64,000 bases of DNA. Source: Flavobacterium sinopsychrotolerans. Lineage in GTDB: Bacteria; Bacteroidota; Bacteroidia; Flavobacteriales; Flavobacteriaceae. A model generated the notes under the pieces. It searched no databases, had not been told where the DNA came from, and was given only the letters and a program-made list of their open reading frames with translations. The DNA is taken from contig NZ_FODN01000003.1 of the NCBI RefSeq assembly GCF_900110375.1, positions 1 through 64,000 of the forward strand. The letters are read 5' to 3'. The position numbers and the translations under genes are program-made. Below, one piece after another: positions 19,139-28,851 of this stretch (positions within the stretch are counted from its first letter, which is position 1; the number at the start of each line of letters is the position of its first letter).

Positions 19139-19405
19139 TTATTTTTTAACTTCAATTTTTGCTTCACCACCGGAAACATTTACAGTTGTTTTACTGGCTC
19201 CATCTTTGGTTGTTACATTTACACCATCAGTACTAACTTTTATAGATGTACTATCTTTTGCTTCTCCAGAAACTGCTGCAGCTTCAGTAGTTGTTGTTTC
19301 GCTTGATGTTTCAGTTGGTGTTGGCATGGGAGTTTCTTCTTTTTTCTTGCAAGAAACGATTGCAATCATTGACAATATTCCTAAAAGTAATGCTGTTTTT
19401 CTCAT
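19139..19405 (-). CDS. Small Ser/Thr-rich lipoprotein
   Basis: This 88-residue protein has a lipoprotein signal (LLLGILSMIAIVSCKKKEE, lipobox IVSC). The short mature part is rich in Thr, Ser, Glu and Lys (TETSSETTTTEAAA, DGVNVTTKDGASKTTVNVSG). It is probably flexible and exposed in the periplasm or on the outer membrane. No family was recognised. The gene stands alone between two hairpin terminators. Confidence 0.7.
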   Translation of the reverse strand: MRKTALLLGILSMIAIVSCKKKEETPMPTPTETSSETTTTEAAAVSGEAKDSTSIKVSTDGVNVTTKDGASKTTVNVSGGEAKIEVKK

Positions 19406-19500
19406 ATTTATTTTTGTTTAAGGTTATTAGCCCATTAATTGATTGACAATTTACTATTTTAAATCTTTAAAAGAGAAAAACGTTTTACTATTTTATAAAA

Positions 19501-19527
19501 AAATCCCAATCTTTACGATTGGGATTT
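19501..19527 (-). terminator. Intrinsic terminator of the E1 dehydrogenase gene
   Basis: A perfect 11-bp stem (19501-19511 with 19517-19527) with a 5-nt loop is followed on the minus strand by T7. It lies 20 bp after the stop codon at 19547. Confidence 0.9.
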
Positions 19528-19546
19528 CAATTTATAGTAATAGTTC

Positions 19547-21955
19547 TTAGTATAAATTTGGATATTTTGATGGGTTAACCTCATTCATCATTGCATAAAC
19601 TTTTTCAAAAATGTCTTCAGTTGATGGTTTAGAAAAATAATCTCCATCTGTTCCATAAGCCGGTCTGTGTGCTTTTGCAGTTAAGGTTTGCGGCTTACTG
19701 TCTAAATAGTTGTAGGCATCTTGCTGCTCAATTATTTGTTGCAAAATATAAGCCGAAGCGCCACCAGGAACATCTTCATCAATTACCAATAGACGATTTG
19801 TTTTAGCTATACTTTTTACTACATCTTGATTGATGTCAAACGGGAGCAAAGATTGTAAGTCGATAATTTCGCAATCAATCCCAACTTCAAGAAGCTCTTT
19901 TGCGGCTTGCTGTACTAATCGTAAAGTCGAACCATAAGAAACTAATGTAATATCAGTTCCTTCTTTCAAAGTTTCTATAACCCCGATTGGAGTTTTGAAT
20001 TCGCCATAATTCAACGGCATTTTTTCTTTCAATCGATAGCCATTTAAACATTCGATAACCAAAGCTGGTTCGTCACATTCTAACAAACTGTTATAAAAAC
20101 CAGCTGCTTGTGTCATATTTCTAGGAACCAAAACGTGAATTCCTCGTATGGCATTTATGATCATTCCCATAGGAGAACCAGAGTGCCAGATACCTTCTAA
20201 ACGGTGTCCACGAGTACGTATGATTAGTGGTGCTTTTTGTTTTCCAACAGTTCTGTATCGCAGCGTAGCTAAATCGTCACTCATGATTTGGATTGCATAC
20301 AATAAATAATCTAAATATTGAATTTCGGCAATAGGGCGTAAGCCTCTTAAAGCCATTCCAATCCCTTGACCTAAAATAGTTGCTTCCCGAATTCCTACAT
20401 CGGCAACGCGAAGCTCCCCGTATTTTTCCTGCATTCCTTCTAAACCTTGATTTACATCACCAATGGTTCCTGCATCTTCTCCAAAAATTAATGCTTCAGG
20501 ATATTTAGTAAAAATGGCATCAAAATTATCACGCAAAATCATTCGCCCATCAGTATCTTCTTTTGCATCTTCAGGATATACCGGTAAAACTTTTTCAACT
20601 GAAAACACATTTAAATCTGTTTCTGAAAATAAGTTGCTGCTGAAATTCTTTTGGGTTTTAGTCGTATATGATGTTATCCATTGCGAAAGTTCTTGCTTTC
20701 CATTTTCATTAAGGATTAAACGCAATACTTTACGTGCAGTAACCAGAATTTCTTTCTTTAAAGGAGATTTGATTCCGCTTAAATCAGCAATGAATTTTAA
20801 TATTGTCTCCTTATTATTACTGGATTCAGCTATTCTTTGCAATAAAGCAACCAGTTCTTTTTGCTCTTCAACGATAGGTTCTATAAAGGCATTCCAAGCT
20901 GCTTTTTTACCTTCTAAAACATCTTTTTTAGCTTGTACATCAATGGCGTCAATATCTTCTGGAGAAGCAATATTAATAGCAATCATCCATAATTTCATTT
21001 GACGAATACAATCAAAATCTCTTTCCCATGCCAATCGGTCTGCGTTTTTGTATCTTTCGTGAGAACCGGAACTAGAATGTCCTTGTGGTTGCGTCAACTC
21101 ATTTACATGAATCAAAACAGGGATATGATTTTCTCGGGCAATATCGGCCGCTTTTTCATAAGTGGCAATCAAGTCCGCATAATCCCAACCTTTTACTCTT
21201 AGAATTTCAAAACCATTGGTATCGTGTTCTCTTTGGTATCCTTTTAATATTTCGGATATATTTTCTTTAGTAGTTTGGTGTCTGGCGTGAACAGAAATTC
21301 CATATTCATCATCCCAAACACTCATTACCATAGGAACTTGTAAAACACCTGCAGCATTTATGGTTTCAAAAAACAACCCTTCGGATGTACTGGCATTCCC
21401 AATAGTTCCCCATGCAATTTCATTTCCTTCAATTGAAAAATTGGAAGCATTTGGTATTCCTGAAACTTGTCTGTATATTTTTGATGCTTGAGCAAGACCT
21501 AATAATCTTGGCATTTGTCCTGCTGTAGGAGAAATATCAGCACTTGAATTTTTTTGTTTTGTTAAATCTTTCCAAGAACCATCTTCGTTTAAACTATGTG
21601 TGGCAAAGTGACCACCCATTTGTCTTCCGGCTGACATGGGGTCTTGTTTAATATCAGTGTGACCATATAATCCGGCAAAAAATTGTTGGATTGTCAATTC
21701 TCCAATGGCCATCATAAAAGTTTGATCACGATAATATCCAGAACGAAAATCACCATTTTTGAAAGCTTTCGCCATGGCTAGTTGTGGTACTTCTTTTCCA
21801 TCACCAAAAATACCAAATTTAGCTTTTCCGGTCAATACTTCCTTACGCCCTAATAAGCTACATTCCCTGCTTATTATAGCTATCTTATAATCATTCAAAA
21901 CTTCGATTTTGAAATCTTCAAATGTCAATGCAGTACTGGTTTTTTCTTTTATCAT
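19547..21955 (-). CDS. 2-oxoacid dehydrogenase E1, fused alpha and beta subunits
   Basis: This 802-residue fusion has a thiamine-diphosphate-binding E1 alpha half (about 40-390) with RSGYYRDQTFMMAIG and the cofactor region TIGNASTSEGLFFETINAAG. The E1 beta half (about 455-795) has IFGEDAGTIGDVNQGLEGM, AEIQYLDYLLYAIQI and a transketolase C-terminal domain (LLVIDEDVPGGASAYILQQI). It decarboxylates a 2-oxoacid and passes the acyl group to an E2 lipoyl enzyme. The sequence is closest in style to branched-chain (2-oxoisovalerate) dehydrogenases of Bacteroidota, where the fusion is usual. E2 and E3 genes are not nearby. Substrate assignment is inferred. Confidence 0.9.
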   Translation of the reverse strand: MIKEKTSTALTFEDFKIEVLNDYKIAIISRECSLLGRKEVLTGKAKFGIFGDGKEVPQLAMAKAFKNGDFRSGYYRDQTFMMAIGELTIQQFFAGLYGHTDIKQDPMSAGRQMGGHFATHSLNEDGSWKDLTKQKNSSADISPTAGQMPRLLGLAQASKIYRQVSGIPNASNFSIEGNEIAWGTIGNASTSEGLFFETINAAGVLQVPMVMSVWDDEYGISVHARHQTTKENISEILKGYQREHDTNGFEILRVKGWDYADLIATYEKAADIARENHIPVLIHVNELTQPQGHSSSGSHERYKNADRLAWERDFDCIRQMKLWMIAINIASPEDIDAIDVQAKKDVLEGKKAAWNAFIEPIVEEQKELVALLQRIAESSNNKETILKFIADLSGIKSPLKKEILVTARKVLRLILNENGKQELSQWITSYTTKTQKNFSSNLFSETDLNVFSVEKVLPVYPEDAKEDTDGRMILRDNFDAIFTKYPEALIFGEDAGTIGDVNQGLEGMQEKYGELRVADVGIREATILGQGIGMALRGLRPIAEIQYLDYLLYAIQIMSDDLATLRYRTVGKQKAPLIIRTRGHRLEGIWHSGSPMGMIINAIRGIHVLVPRNMTQAAGFYNSLLECDEPALVIECLNGYRLKEKMPLNYGEFKTPIGVIETLKEGTDITLVSYGSTLRLVQQAAKELLEVGIDCEIIDLQSLLPFDINQDVVKSIAKTNRLLVIDEDVPGGASAYILQQIIEQQDAYNYLDSKPQTLTAKAHRPAYGTDGDYFSKPSTEDIFEKVYAMMNEVNPSKYPNLY

Positions 21956-22140
21956 AATTGAAAAGTATAACTTTGTGTGGCAAATTTACTTAAAAACTAG
22001 CGATTTTCATAATTGATTATAAAAATAGAATTAAATTATTTCAATTTATTCTAGTAAAAAGAACTTTATTTTTTTACTATATGTAATTTTATGTGTTATT
22101 TAATAAGAATAATACAATTAATACTCATAATTACATTAGA

Positions 22141-24969
22141 TTAAAACCATTTTCGATTAAAAAGATTGATTAATGTTTTAGGTGAGAAAGTGACTATAAA
22201 ACGAATTTTTTCATTGTAATTGTTTTGAGAAATTTCCCATCCATTATTTGAATATATCGGAAAATACAATTCAAAATAGTCAGTCACTAAGTTGAGACGA
22301 ATTCCGCTATCATATACAAATTTTTCATTTTGGCTATTATTTTTTATAAAACCTAAATCGCCATAAACCTCAATCCAATTCCAGATACTGTAACTTGCAT
22401 TTAAACTGGTGATCCATTTATTCGCAAAAGGTGTGGCAATTTTCGATTTAAAGCCTCCTTCTGCCAATATAAATTGTTGGCTGAAAAGTCCCGTGCTCTC
22501 AGACCTTCCAAAATAATTATAATCAAATAGGTAGTCTGTTGGTCTGTCTAATGCAAAGCTGAAAAAATCCGATTGCGTTTTATTGTATAAAAAACTACCC
22601 GCATAAAATCTTAGATTAATCTGACGATTATTTTCGAATAGTTTTCGATATTCGATTTCACCGGTAACTTTTCCAAATTTCCCTGAAATTTGTACATTAG
22701 AACTAAAGTTGAAATGATTGGTTACTTCTGTTTTTGTATTGATATATCTAGCATCAAAAACAGAATAATTTTGAGGGGAATTCTCAGTAACAAAAGCACT
22801 TTTTTCCTTATTCACTAGTACTTGGCGGAATAAGATTAATTGTTTTCTATTGTCTCTAAAGTTTGGCTCTCTGATTCGTAATTGTACTGCAGGATTTAAT
22901 TTAAGATAAGTAGCATCCTGCGCATAATGAAAGTAAGAGGCACTCATCGAATATCGGGCATTATAAAGGGCACTTTTTCTATAATTTTGATTTATTACAA
23001 AAGAAGCTGATCCGGATAAATTATTGGATTTAGAAGAATAGGAAGGATTAATGTCGAAAATAAAAGGTTTGTCTAAAATAGTTTTATTGTGCAATCGAAC
23101 TCCAGGAGTCAGACCATCGTATAAATTATAAGATAATGTGGGTACATACAAAATTTGGTTGTAATATGGGTCTTCTAAATCTTTCATAAACACAAACTTT
23201 ACAGGACGATTGTTTGGAAAAAAACCGCTAAGTTTTTTCCAATTATTTCTTAAATTGTATTCTGGAACTTCATTATTTAAATTTAAAATAATTTTATCCG
23301 CTTCCTTTCTCTGAAATGTAAAAGTGCTGTCACATTCTTCAATGTCCAACCATTGCTTAAATACAATTTTACCTTTTTTTGTGCCATAAACAGGAATAGG
23401 AATTGGAGCTCCTGTTCTGTTTATCACTGAAAAAGTAATGCTGTCTTTGGTTTTTGTTACACTCGAAAATTTATAATCAATAATGTCTCTTGAATTAATA
23501 ATGGTATTAAAAAACCAATTGATATCCTTAGTTGTATTTGATTTTAATAACATTTCAAAATCGGTTTTCGACACTTGGGTCAGCTGATTTTTTTTATAAA
23601 ATGCTTTAATACTGTTAGCAACAGCATCGTTCTGTAGGTAATCATCCAGAAAGCGAATGCTTAATCCTGCCCGGTATTTACTGGCGATTTGTTCATTGAA
23701 TTTGATTAAATTATTTTTTGGACTTCCTAGTTGTTGATCCAGATTTTTACGCGCCATCAACATATAGAAATAGCTATATTGATCATTGAAATCAATATTA
23801 GCTAAGTTAAAACTTTTCAATAGTTTAATTTTAGAAAGACTACCAACCATTTTAGTTTTTGGGTGATTTTTATCCATGTATTTCATCATCGCATAGACTT
23901 GAATCCCATCATAGATCCAATTGTCTTTTCTGGGATCCAGATGCAAACTCGTTTTTAAATATTCTTTTAGATAGGTTTTTAGAAACTTAATTTCAAATAG
24001 AAATTCATCAGGAAACGGACTTAAAAATGACGGAAGCTGATTCAATCCATAAAAAGGATTTCTTTCATAATCTGTTTGAGAAACAATGATTTTTTCATGA
24101 GGATATCGGCCAATTAAATCGTTTGTGAAATTTATAACTCGGTCAATTATAATTGCTTTTTGAATGTTGTCTAATTTGTTGTTTTTTAAATCAGTCAGCA
24201 CTTCAACGGAGCTATTTTTGTAACTCTCAAAACTGGATTTTGGTTCAATAATAAGACTGAAATCAGTTCTGTTATTTCCTGATAATCTGTAATGTGAAAA
24301 GTAATTATTTCCAGTTCTATTTTCGCTGTTTAAGTCGGAACTGGCTTCTAAAGTTCTGGGGATTTTAAGGTCAATTTCAAAATCAGAAACGGCATTTGCA
24401 ATATCATCCAGATTGTTATTACTGTTTTTTACAAAAAAATGATTTTCATATCGGGCAGGAGTAAGGTACCAGTTTTTGAGGTTAAAACTACCATTGTTAG
24501 TATAGCCATATTTGGTAAACTTGTCACTAGGAATTTTGGTGATATAGGAAAGATGTAAAGTTACTTTCTGATTTGGAAGTAACTGATTTTTTAATTGGAC
24601 AACAATGTAATCAGGGTTTTTTACTGTTCTTTGCCAAAATAAAAACTGCTGAGTGCCATCATTAACAATCAAATTTATTGTACTGCCACGTTCTTCATCT
24701 TTGGCTAAATGAAAACCCCTGTAAAATTCATCCGAAAATCGTTTGGCAAGAGGTGTATTTTTATTAGAAAATGCATGATTCCAGTCATTCAAAACGATAG
24801 ATGTTAACGTATCATCGGACTGATTTATGAAAATAATTTCCTGATTAATAATCAATGATTTATTTTCAGCATTAAGCTCTGCTCTAATCTTGCACTGATG
24901 TTGCGCATATTGATTTCCTGAAGTTAATAAAACAAGAAAATAAATGGTTATTTTAAGGTATGCTTTCAA
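22141..24969 (-). CDS. M1-peptidase-like protein lacking HExxH, with outer-membrane-barrel-like C-terminus
   Basis: This 942-residue protein has a signal peptide (YFLVLLTSGNQYAQ, cleavage near residue 22). The N-terminal part (about 25-490) resembles the beta-sandwich and gluzincin domains of M1 aminopeptidases. The zinc-binding HExxH is absent: the expected place reads LKTYLKEYLKTSLHLDPRK, followed by NWIYDGIQVYAMM where active members have a W-x-x-E/D-G helix. The C-terminal part (about 580-942) has alternating strands rich in Tyr, Phe and Asn and ends in Phe (NLFNRKWF), like an outer-membrane beta-barrel. It is probably a non-catalytic surface or outer-membrane protein. Function is unknown. 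Confidence 0.75.
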   Translation of the reverse strand: MKAYLKITIYFLVLLTSGNQYAQHQCKIRAELNAENKSLIINQEIIFINQSDDTLTSIVLNDWNHAFSNKNTPLAKRFSDEFYRGFHLAKDEERGSTINLIVNDGTQQFLFWQRTVKNPDYIVVQLKNQLLPNQKVTLHLSYITKIPSDKFTKYGYTNNGSFNLKNWYLTPARYENHFFVKNSNNNLDDIANAVSDFEIDLKIPRTLEASSDLNSENRTGNNYFSHYRLSGNNRTDFSLIIEPKSSFESYKNSSVEVLTDLKNNKLDNIQKAIIIDRVINFTNDLIGRYPHEKIIVSQTDYERNPFYGLNQLPSFLSPFPDEFLFEIKFLKTYLKEYLKTSLHLDPRKDNWIYDGIQVYAMMKYMDKNHPKTKMVGSLSKIKLLKSFNLANIDFNDQYSYFYMLMARKNLDQQLGSPKNNLIKFNEQIASKYRAGLSIRFLDDYLQNDAVANSIKAFYKKNQLTQVSKTDFEMLLKSNTTKDINWFFNTIINSRDIIDYKFSSVTKTKDSITFSVINRTGAPIPIPVYGTKKGKIVFKQWLDIEECDSTFTFQRKEADKIILNLNNEVPEYNLRNNWKKLSGFFPNNRPVKFVFMKDLEDPYYNQILYVPTLSYNLYDGLTPGVRLHNKTILDKPFIFDINPSYSSKSNNLSGSASFVINQNYRKSALYNARYSMSASYFHYAQDATYLKLNPAVQLRIREPNFRDNRKQLILFRQVLVNKEKSAFVTENSPQNYSVFDARYINTKTEVTNHFNFSSNVQISGKFGKVTGEIEYRKLFENNRQINLRFYAGSFLYNKTQSDFFSFALDRPTDYLFDYNYFGRSESTGLFSQQFILAEGGFKSKIATPFANKWITSLNASYSIWNWIEVYGDLGFIKNNSQNEKFVYDSGIRLNLVTDYFELYFPIYSNNGWEISQNNYNEKIRFIVTFSPKTLINLFNRKWF

Positions 24970-25051
24970 ATTTCGGTATTAATTTATTAAAAAAATAAAT
25001 ATACTTATAATTAGATATAATTGTTATAATGCCCTTAAAATTAAGCAAAAA

Positions 25052-25080
25052 AAAGAAGCTGTTTTTGAGGCAGCTTCTTT
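25052..25080 (-). terminator. Intrinsic terminator after the LOG-family gene
   Basis: Arms 25052-25061 and 25071-25080 (AAAGAAGCTG and its complement) with a 9-nt loop are flanked by A and T runs. It lies directly after the stop at 25084. Confidence 0.85.
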
Positions 25081-25083
25081 TTT

Positions 25084-25812
25084 TTAAAAATTAGGGGATA
25101 AATCGTATTTCTTATAAAAGGCATTCAGAACATCAACGACCTCATCTTCAGTGTCTACAATTTTAAATAAATTCAAATCTTCAGCACTTACTGTACGCTC
25201 TTTCTCTACTAAAACGGTTTTAATCCAATCAATTAATCCGGACCAAAAGCTAGTTCCAACAAGGATAATAGGGAATTTTGCTATTTTTTTTGTCTGAATT
25301 AAAGTCATCGCTTCAAACAATTCATCCATCGTTCCAAAACCACCCGGCATCACTACAAAACCTTGGGAATATTTGACAAACATTACTTTTCGAACAAAGA
25401 AATAATCAAAATTCAAGTTTTTATCGCTGTCAATATACGGGTTGAAATGTTGCTCAAAAGGCAGTTCAATATTCAATCCCACCGATGTTCCACCACCCAA
25501 ATGTGCACCTTTATTTCCCGCTTCCATAATTCCTGGACCACCGCCAGTAATCACACCATAACCTGCTTTACTGATTTTATAAGCAATTTTTTCTGCCAAT
25601 AAATAATAAGCATCTTCGGGTTTCGTTCTAGCTGACCCAAAAATTGTCACACACGGACCAATGCGTCCCATACTTTCATAACCGTTTACAAATTCGGCCA
25701 TAATTTTAAAAATCGCCCAACTGTCATTGGTTCTAATCTCATTCCAAGTCTTTCTTTTTAATCGGTCTTGGATAACTTTATCCTCGTCATTATCAAAATC
25801 TTCTAATCTCAT
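25084..25812 (-). CDS. LOG-family phosphoribohydrolase (TIGR00730 type)
   Basis: This 242-residue protein has a Rossmann-like fold with the family signatures GGGPGIMEAGNKGA and PGGFGTMDELFE. Homologues cleave nucleoside 5'-monophosphates, including cytokinin ribotides, at the N-glycosidic bond. Bacterial members probably serve nucleotide salvage or housecleaning. The two motifs and the length are standard, so activity is likely. It lies 119 bp downstream of uvrA on the same strand with a repeat element between, so co-transcription is possible but not obvious. Confidence 0.9.
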   Translation of the reverse strand: MRLEDFDNDEDKVIQDRLKRKTWNEIRTNDSWAIFKIMAEFVNGYESMGRIGPCVTIFGSARTKPEDAYYLLAEKIAYKISKAGYGVITGGGPGIMEAGNKGAHLGGGTSVGLNIELPFEQHFNPYIDSDKNLNFDYFFVRKVMFVKYSQGFVVMPGGFGTMDELFEAMTLIQTKKIAKFPIILVGTSFWSGLIDWIKTVLVEKERTVSAEDLNLFKIVDTEDEVVDVLNAFYKKYDLSPNF

Positions 25813-25836
25813 ATTCTCTATTTTATAATCTTATTT

Positions 25837-25920
25837 TTTTAGAGCTACTTCCAGCTATTCGTTTCAATCTTAATCGCCGAACCCCGGCTCATAAGGATTT
25901 TCACTACTATCTGGGCTAGT
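25837..25920. repeat. Dispersed intergenic repeat, copy 1
   Basis: The segment shares with 43831-43912 the blocks CAATCTT, AAGGATTTTCACT and GGGCTA in the same order and orientation, with a variable middle. The two ends could pair with each other. Elements of this style recur between genes in flavobacteria. It may be a REP-like or structured RNA element. Confidence 0.5.
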
Positions 25921-25931
25921 ACTCTTGAATA

Positions 25932-28763
25932 CTAAAGTAATTCTTTTTTCAAGAATTGCGCCGTGTAACTCTTCTTAATTTTTATAATTTCTTCAGGAGT
26001 TCCTTTGGCAATAAGCTGTCCGCCGCCTTTTCCGCCTTCAGGACCAATGTCTATAATATAATCAGCAAGTTTTATTACGTCCATATTGTGTTCGATAATC
26101 AAGATCGTATTTCCTTTGTCAACGAGTTTATTGATTACTTCCATCAATACTCTGATATCTTCAAAATGCAATCCCGTTGTGGGTTCGTCCAGAATATAAA
26201 ACGTATTTCCAGTATCTTTTTTGGATAATTCACCCGCCAGTTTGATGCGTTGTGCTTCACCTCCGGAAAGCGTCGTGCTTTGTTGACCCAAGGTAATATA
26301 ACCCAAACCAACATCCTGAATGGTTTTTACTTTTCTGTAAATCTTCGGAATCATTTCAAAAAATGGAACCGCTTCATCAACAGTCATATTCAATACATCC
26401 GAAATGGATTTCCCTTTGTATCGAATTTCCAATGTTTCTCTGTTAAAACGTTTTCCTTGACAGGTTTCGCATTCCACATAAACGTCTGGTAAAAAGTTCA
26501 TCTCAATCGTTCGTACACCAGAACCTTCGCAGGTTTCACAACGTCCGCCTTTTACATTGAAACTAAATCGGCCCGCTTTATATCCTCGAATCATACTCTC
26601 CGATGTCATCGTAAACAGATTCCTGATTTCGGTAAAAACTTCCGTATAAGTTGCCGGATTACTTCGTGGCGTTCTACCAATCGGGCTTTGATCAATATCA
26701 ATCACTTTATCGATATGTTCCAATCCTTCAATTTTTTTATAGGGCTGTGGTTTTTTAACACCGTTAAAATAATAGGCATTCAAAATAGGGTAAAGCGTCT
26801 CATTAATCAAAGTCGATTTTCCACTTCCCGAAACTCCAGTCACGCAAATCATTTTGCCCAAAGGCAATTCTATCGAAACATTTTTCAAGTTATTTCCTGT
26901 TGCTCCGGTCAGTTTCAGGAATTTTCCATTTCCTTCTCTACGTTTTTTTGGAACTTCAATTTTCATCTCCCCATTCATGTACATCGCTGTAATAGTATGA
27001 TGTTTCAGGATTTCGGCAGGTGTTCCTTTACTGATGATTTCTCCGCCATATTTCCCGGCTTTTGGACCAATATCAATTACATAATCCGCACGTTCAATCA
27101 TGTCTTTATCGTGTTCTACCACAATTACCGAGTTTCCAATATCGCGTAATTGTTCGAGAGAATGAATCAATTTATCATTGTCCCTTTGGTGTAAACCAAT
27201 GCTCGGCTCATCCAGAATATATAAAACGCCAACTAACTGAGAACCAATTTGTGTTGCCAATCGGATACGTTGTGCCTCACCACCCGAAAGTGATTTTGAG
27301 CTTCGGCTTAAAGCCAAATAATCTAAACCTACATTCATTAAAAAGTTCAATCGATCCTTAATCTCTTTGATTACTTCAGTAGCGATTCGCTTTTGTTTAT
27401 CAGATAAATGGCGGTCTAAATCATTAAACCAAGTAGTCAAATCCGAAATGTCCATATCACACAATTCGGTAATATTTTTTTCATTGATTTTAAAGAACTG
27501 CGCTTCTTTTTTCAAACGCGAACCTTCACAAACTGGACATTTTATTTCGTCCATGAATTCTTTAGCCCAACGTTTTATGCTTGTTGAACCGCTTTCGTCA
27601 TGTTGGTTTTTGATGAAATGCGAAATCCCTTCAAAATCAATTTTGTATTCTCGGGCAACACCTAAATCTTTAGAATTGATGGTAAATTTTTCTTTGCCAC
27701 CATTCAAAATCATTTCCATCGCATCCGCAGGAATTGTTGCTACGGCATCGGTCAATTTGAAGCCATATTTTTCACCAATAATTTCCAATTGCTTGAAAAT
27801 CCACGATGATTTATATTCTCCCAAAGGAGCAAAACCACCTGCTTTTATCGATAATTTTGGATTTGGAATAATCTTTTTAGTATTGATTTCGTTTACAGTT
27901 CCCAAACCGTTGCAATGGTCACAGGCACCTTTTGGAGAATTGAATGAAAACAAATTCGGTTCTGGATTTTGGTATGAAATTCCGGTAGTTGGACACATCA
28001 AATTCCTACTAAAAAAACGAACTTCATTTGAATCTTGGTCTAAAACCATCAAAACATTTTCTCCGTGATGCATTGCTGTATTGATACTTTCTGTCAAACG
28101 TTTTTCATTGTCAGCAGTATCTTCAATAACCATTCGGTCCACTACAATTTCGATATCATGTGTTTTGTAACGGTCGAGTTTCATCCCTAAAGTAATATCC
28201 AGCACATCACCGTTTACACGAACTTTAAGGAAACCTTGCTTAGCAATTTGTTGAAAAAGTTCCGCATAATGTCCTTTTCGAGCGCGAATAACTGGTGCCA
28301 AAATATTGATGCGTTTTCCAGTAAAATCCTGAATGATCAAATCCTTGATTTGTTCATCAGAATAAGAAACCATTTTTTCGCCTGTATTATAGCTATAAGC
28401 ATCAGCGCCACGAGCGTAAAGCAAACGAAGGAAATCATAAATCTCAGTAATAGTTCCCACGGTGGAACGCGGACTTTTACTGGTGGTTTTTTGTTCGATA
28501 GCAATTACAGGCGAAAGTCCGTCAATTTTATCGACATCAGGACGTTCTAAGCCACCCAAAAATTGACGCGCATAAGCAGAAAAAGTCTCTACGTAACGGC
28601 GTTGCCCTTCGGCATAAATGGTATCGAAAGCTAAGGAGGATTTTCCGGAACCCGAAAGACCGGTGATTACAACTAGTTTTTCACGTGGAATGGAAACATC
28701 TATATTTTTTAAGTTGTGAACGCGAGCGCCTTGAACTTCAATGGTATTGTCTTTGTCTAACAT
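25932..28763 (-). CDS. uvrA: Excinuclease ABC subunit UvrA
   Basis: This 943-residue protein is the damage-recognition ATPase of nucleotide excision repair. Two ABC modules are visible, each with a Walker A ([13 protein letters not shown] near 35 and [12 protein letters not shown] near 645) and a signature/Walker B ([16 protein letters not shown]...[12 protein letters not shown] and [15 protein letters not shown]...[12 protein letters not shown]). Zinc-finger Cys pairs CPVC, CDHC and CETC are present. It forms the UvrA2UvrB complex on distorted DNA. Length is full. A CAAAGTTA (28780-28787, reading TAACTTTG on the minus strand) is a possible -7 element just upstream. Confidence 0.98.
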   Translation of the reverse strand: MLDKDNTIEVQGARVHNLKNIDVSIPREKLVVITGLSGSGKSSLAFDTIYAEGQRRYVETFSAYARQFLGGLERPDVDKIDGLSPVIAIEQKTTSKSPRSTVGTITEIYDFLRLLYARGADAYSYNTGEKMVSYSDEQIKDLIIQDFTGKRINILAPVIRARKGHYAELFQQIAKQGFLKVRVNGDVLDITLGMKLDRYKTHDIEIVVDRMVIEDTADNEKRLTESINTAMHHGENVLMVLDQDSNEVRFFSRNLMCPTTGISYQNPEPNLFSFNSPKGACDHCNGLGTVNEINTKKIIPNPKLSIKAGGFAPLGEYKSSWIFKQLEIIGEKYGFKLTDAVATIPADAMEMILNGGKEKFTINSKDLGVAREYKIDFEGISHFIKNQHDESGSTSIKRWAKEFMDEIKCPVCEGSRLKKEAQFFKINEKNITELCDMDISDLTTWFNDLDRHLSDKQKRIATEVIKEIKDRLNFLMNVGLDYLALSRSSKSLSGGEAQRIRLATQIGSQLVGVLYILDEPSIGLHQRDNDKLIHSLEQLRDIGNSVIVVEHDKDMIERADYVIDIGPKAGKYGGEIISKGTPAEILKHHTITAMYMNGEMKIEVPKKRREGNGKFLKLTGATGNNLKNVSIELPLGKMICVTGVSGSGKSTLINETLYPILNAYYFNGVKKPQPYKKIEGLEHIDKVIDIDQSPIGRTPRSNPATYTEVFTEIRNLFTMTSESMIRGYKAGRFSFNVKGGRCETCEGSGVRTIEMNFLPDVYVECETCQGKRFNRETLEIRYKGKSISDVLNMTVDEAVPFFEMIPKIYRKVKTIQDVGLGYITLGQQSTTLSGGEAQRIKLAGELSKKDTGNTFYILDEPTTGLHFEDIRVLMEVINKLVDKGNTILIIEHNMDVIKLADYIIDIGPEGGKGGGQLIAKGTPEEIIKIKKSYTAQFLKKELL

Positions 28764-28851
28764 AATTTTTGCAAAAAAGCAAAGTTACCATTTTGATTTA
28801 TTCTTTCGATATAACACTTTAGAAGTTTATGTTAAAAGAAGTATTAAAAAT

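Noticed and set aside
20463-21002. A 179-residue plus-strand frame inside the E1 dehydrogenase gene
   Set aside because: It is antisense to a well-supported enzyme gene and has no family features.
27367-28068. A 233-residue plus-strand frame inside uvrA
   Set aside because: It is antisense to a strongly conserved gene and has no recognisable domain.
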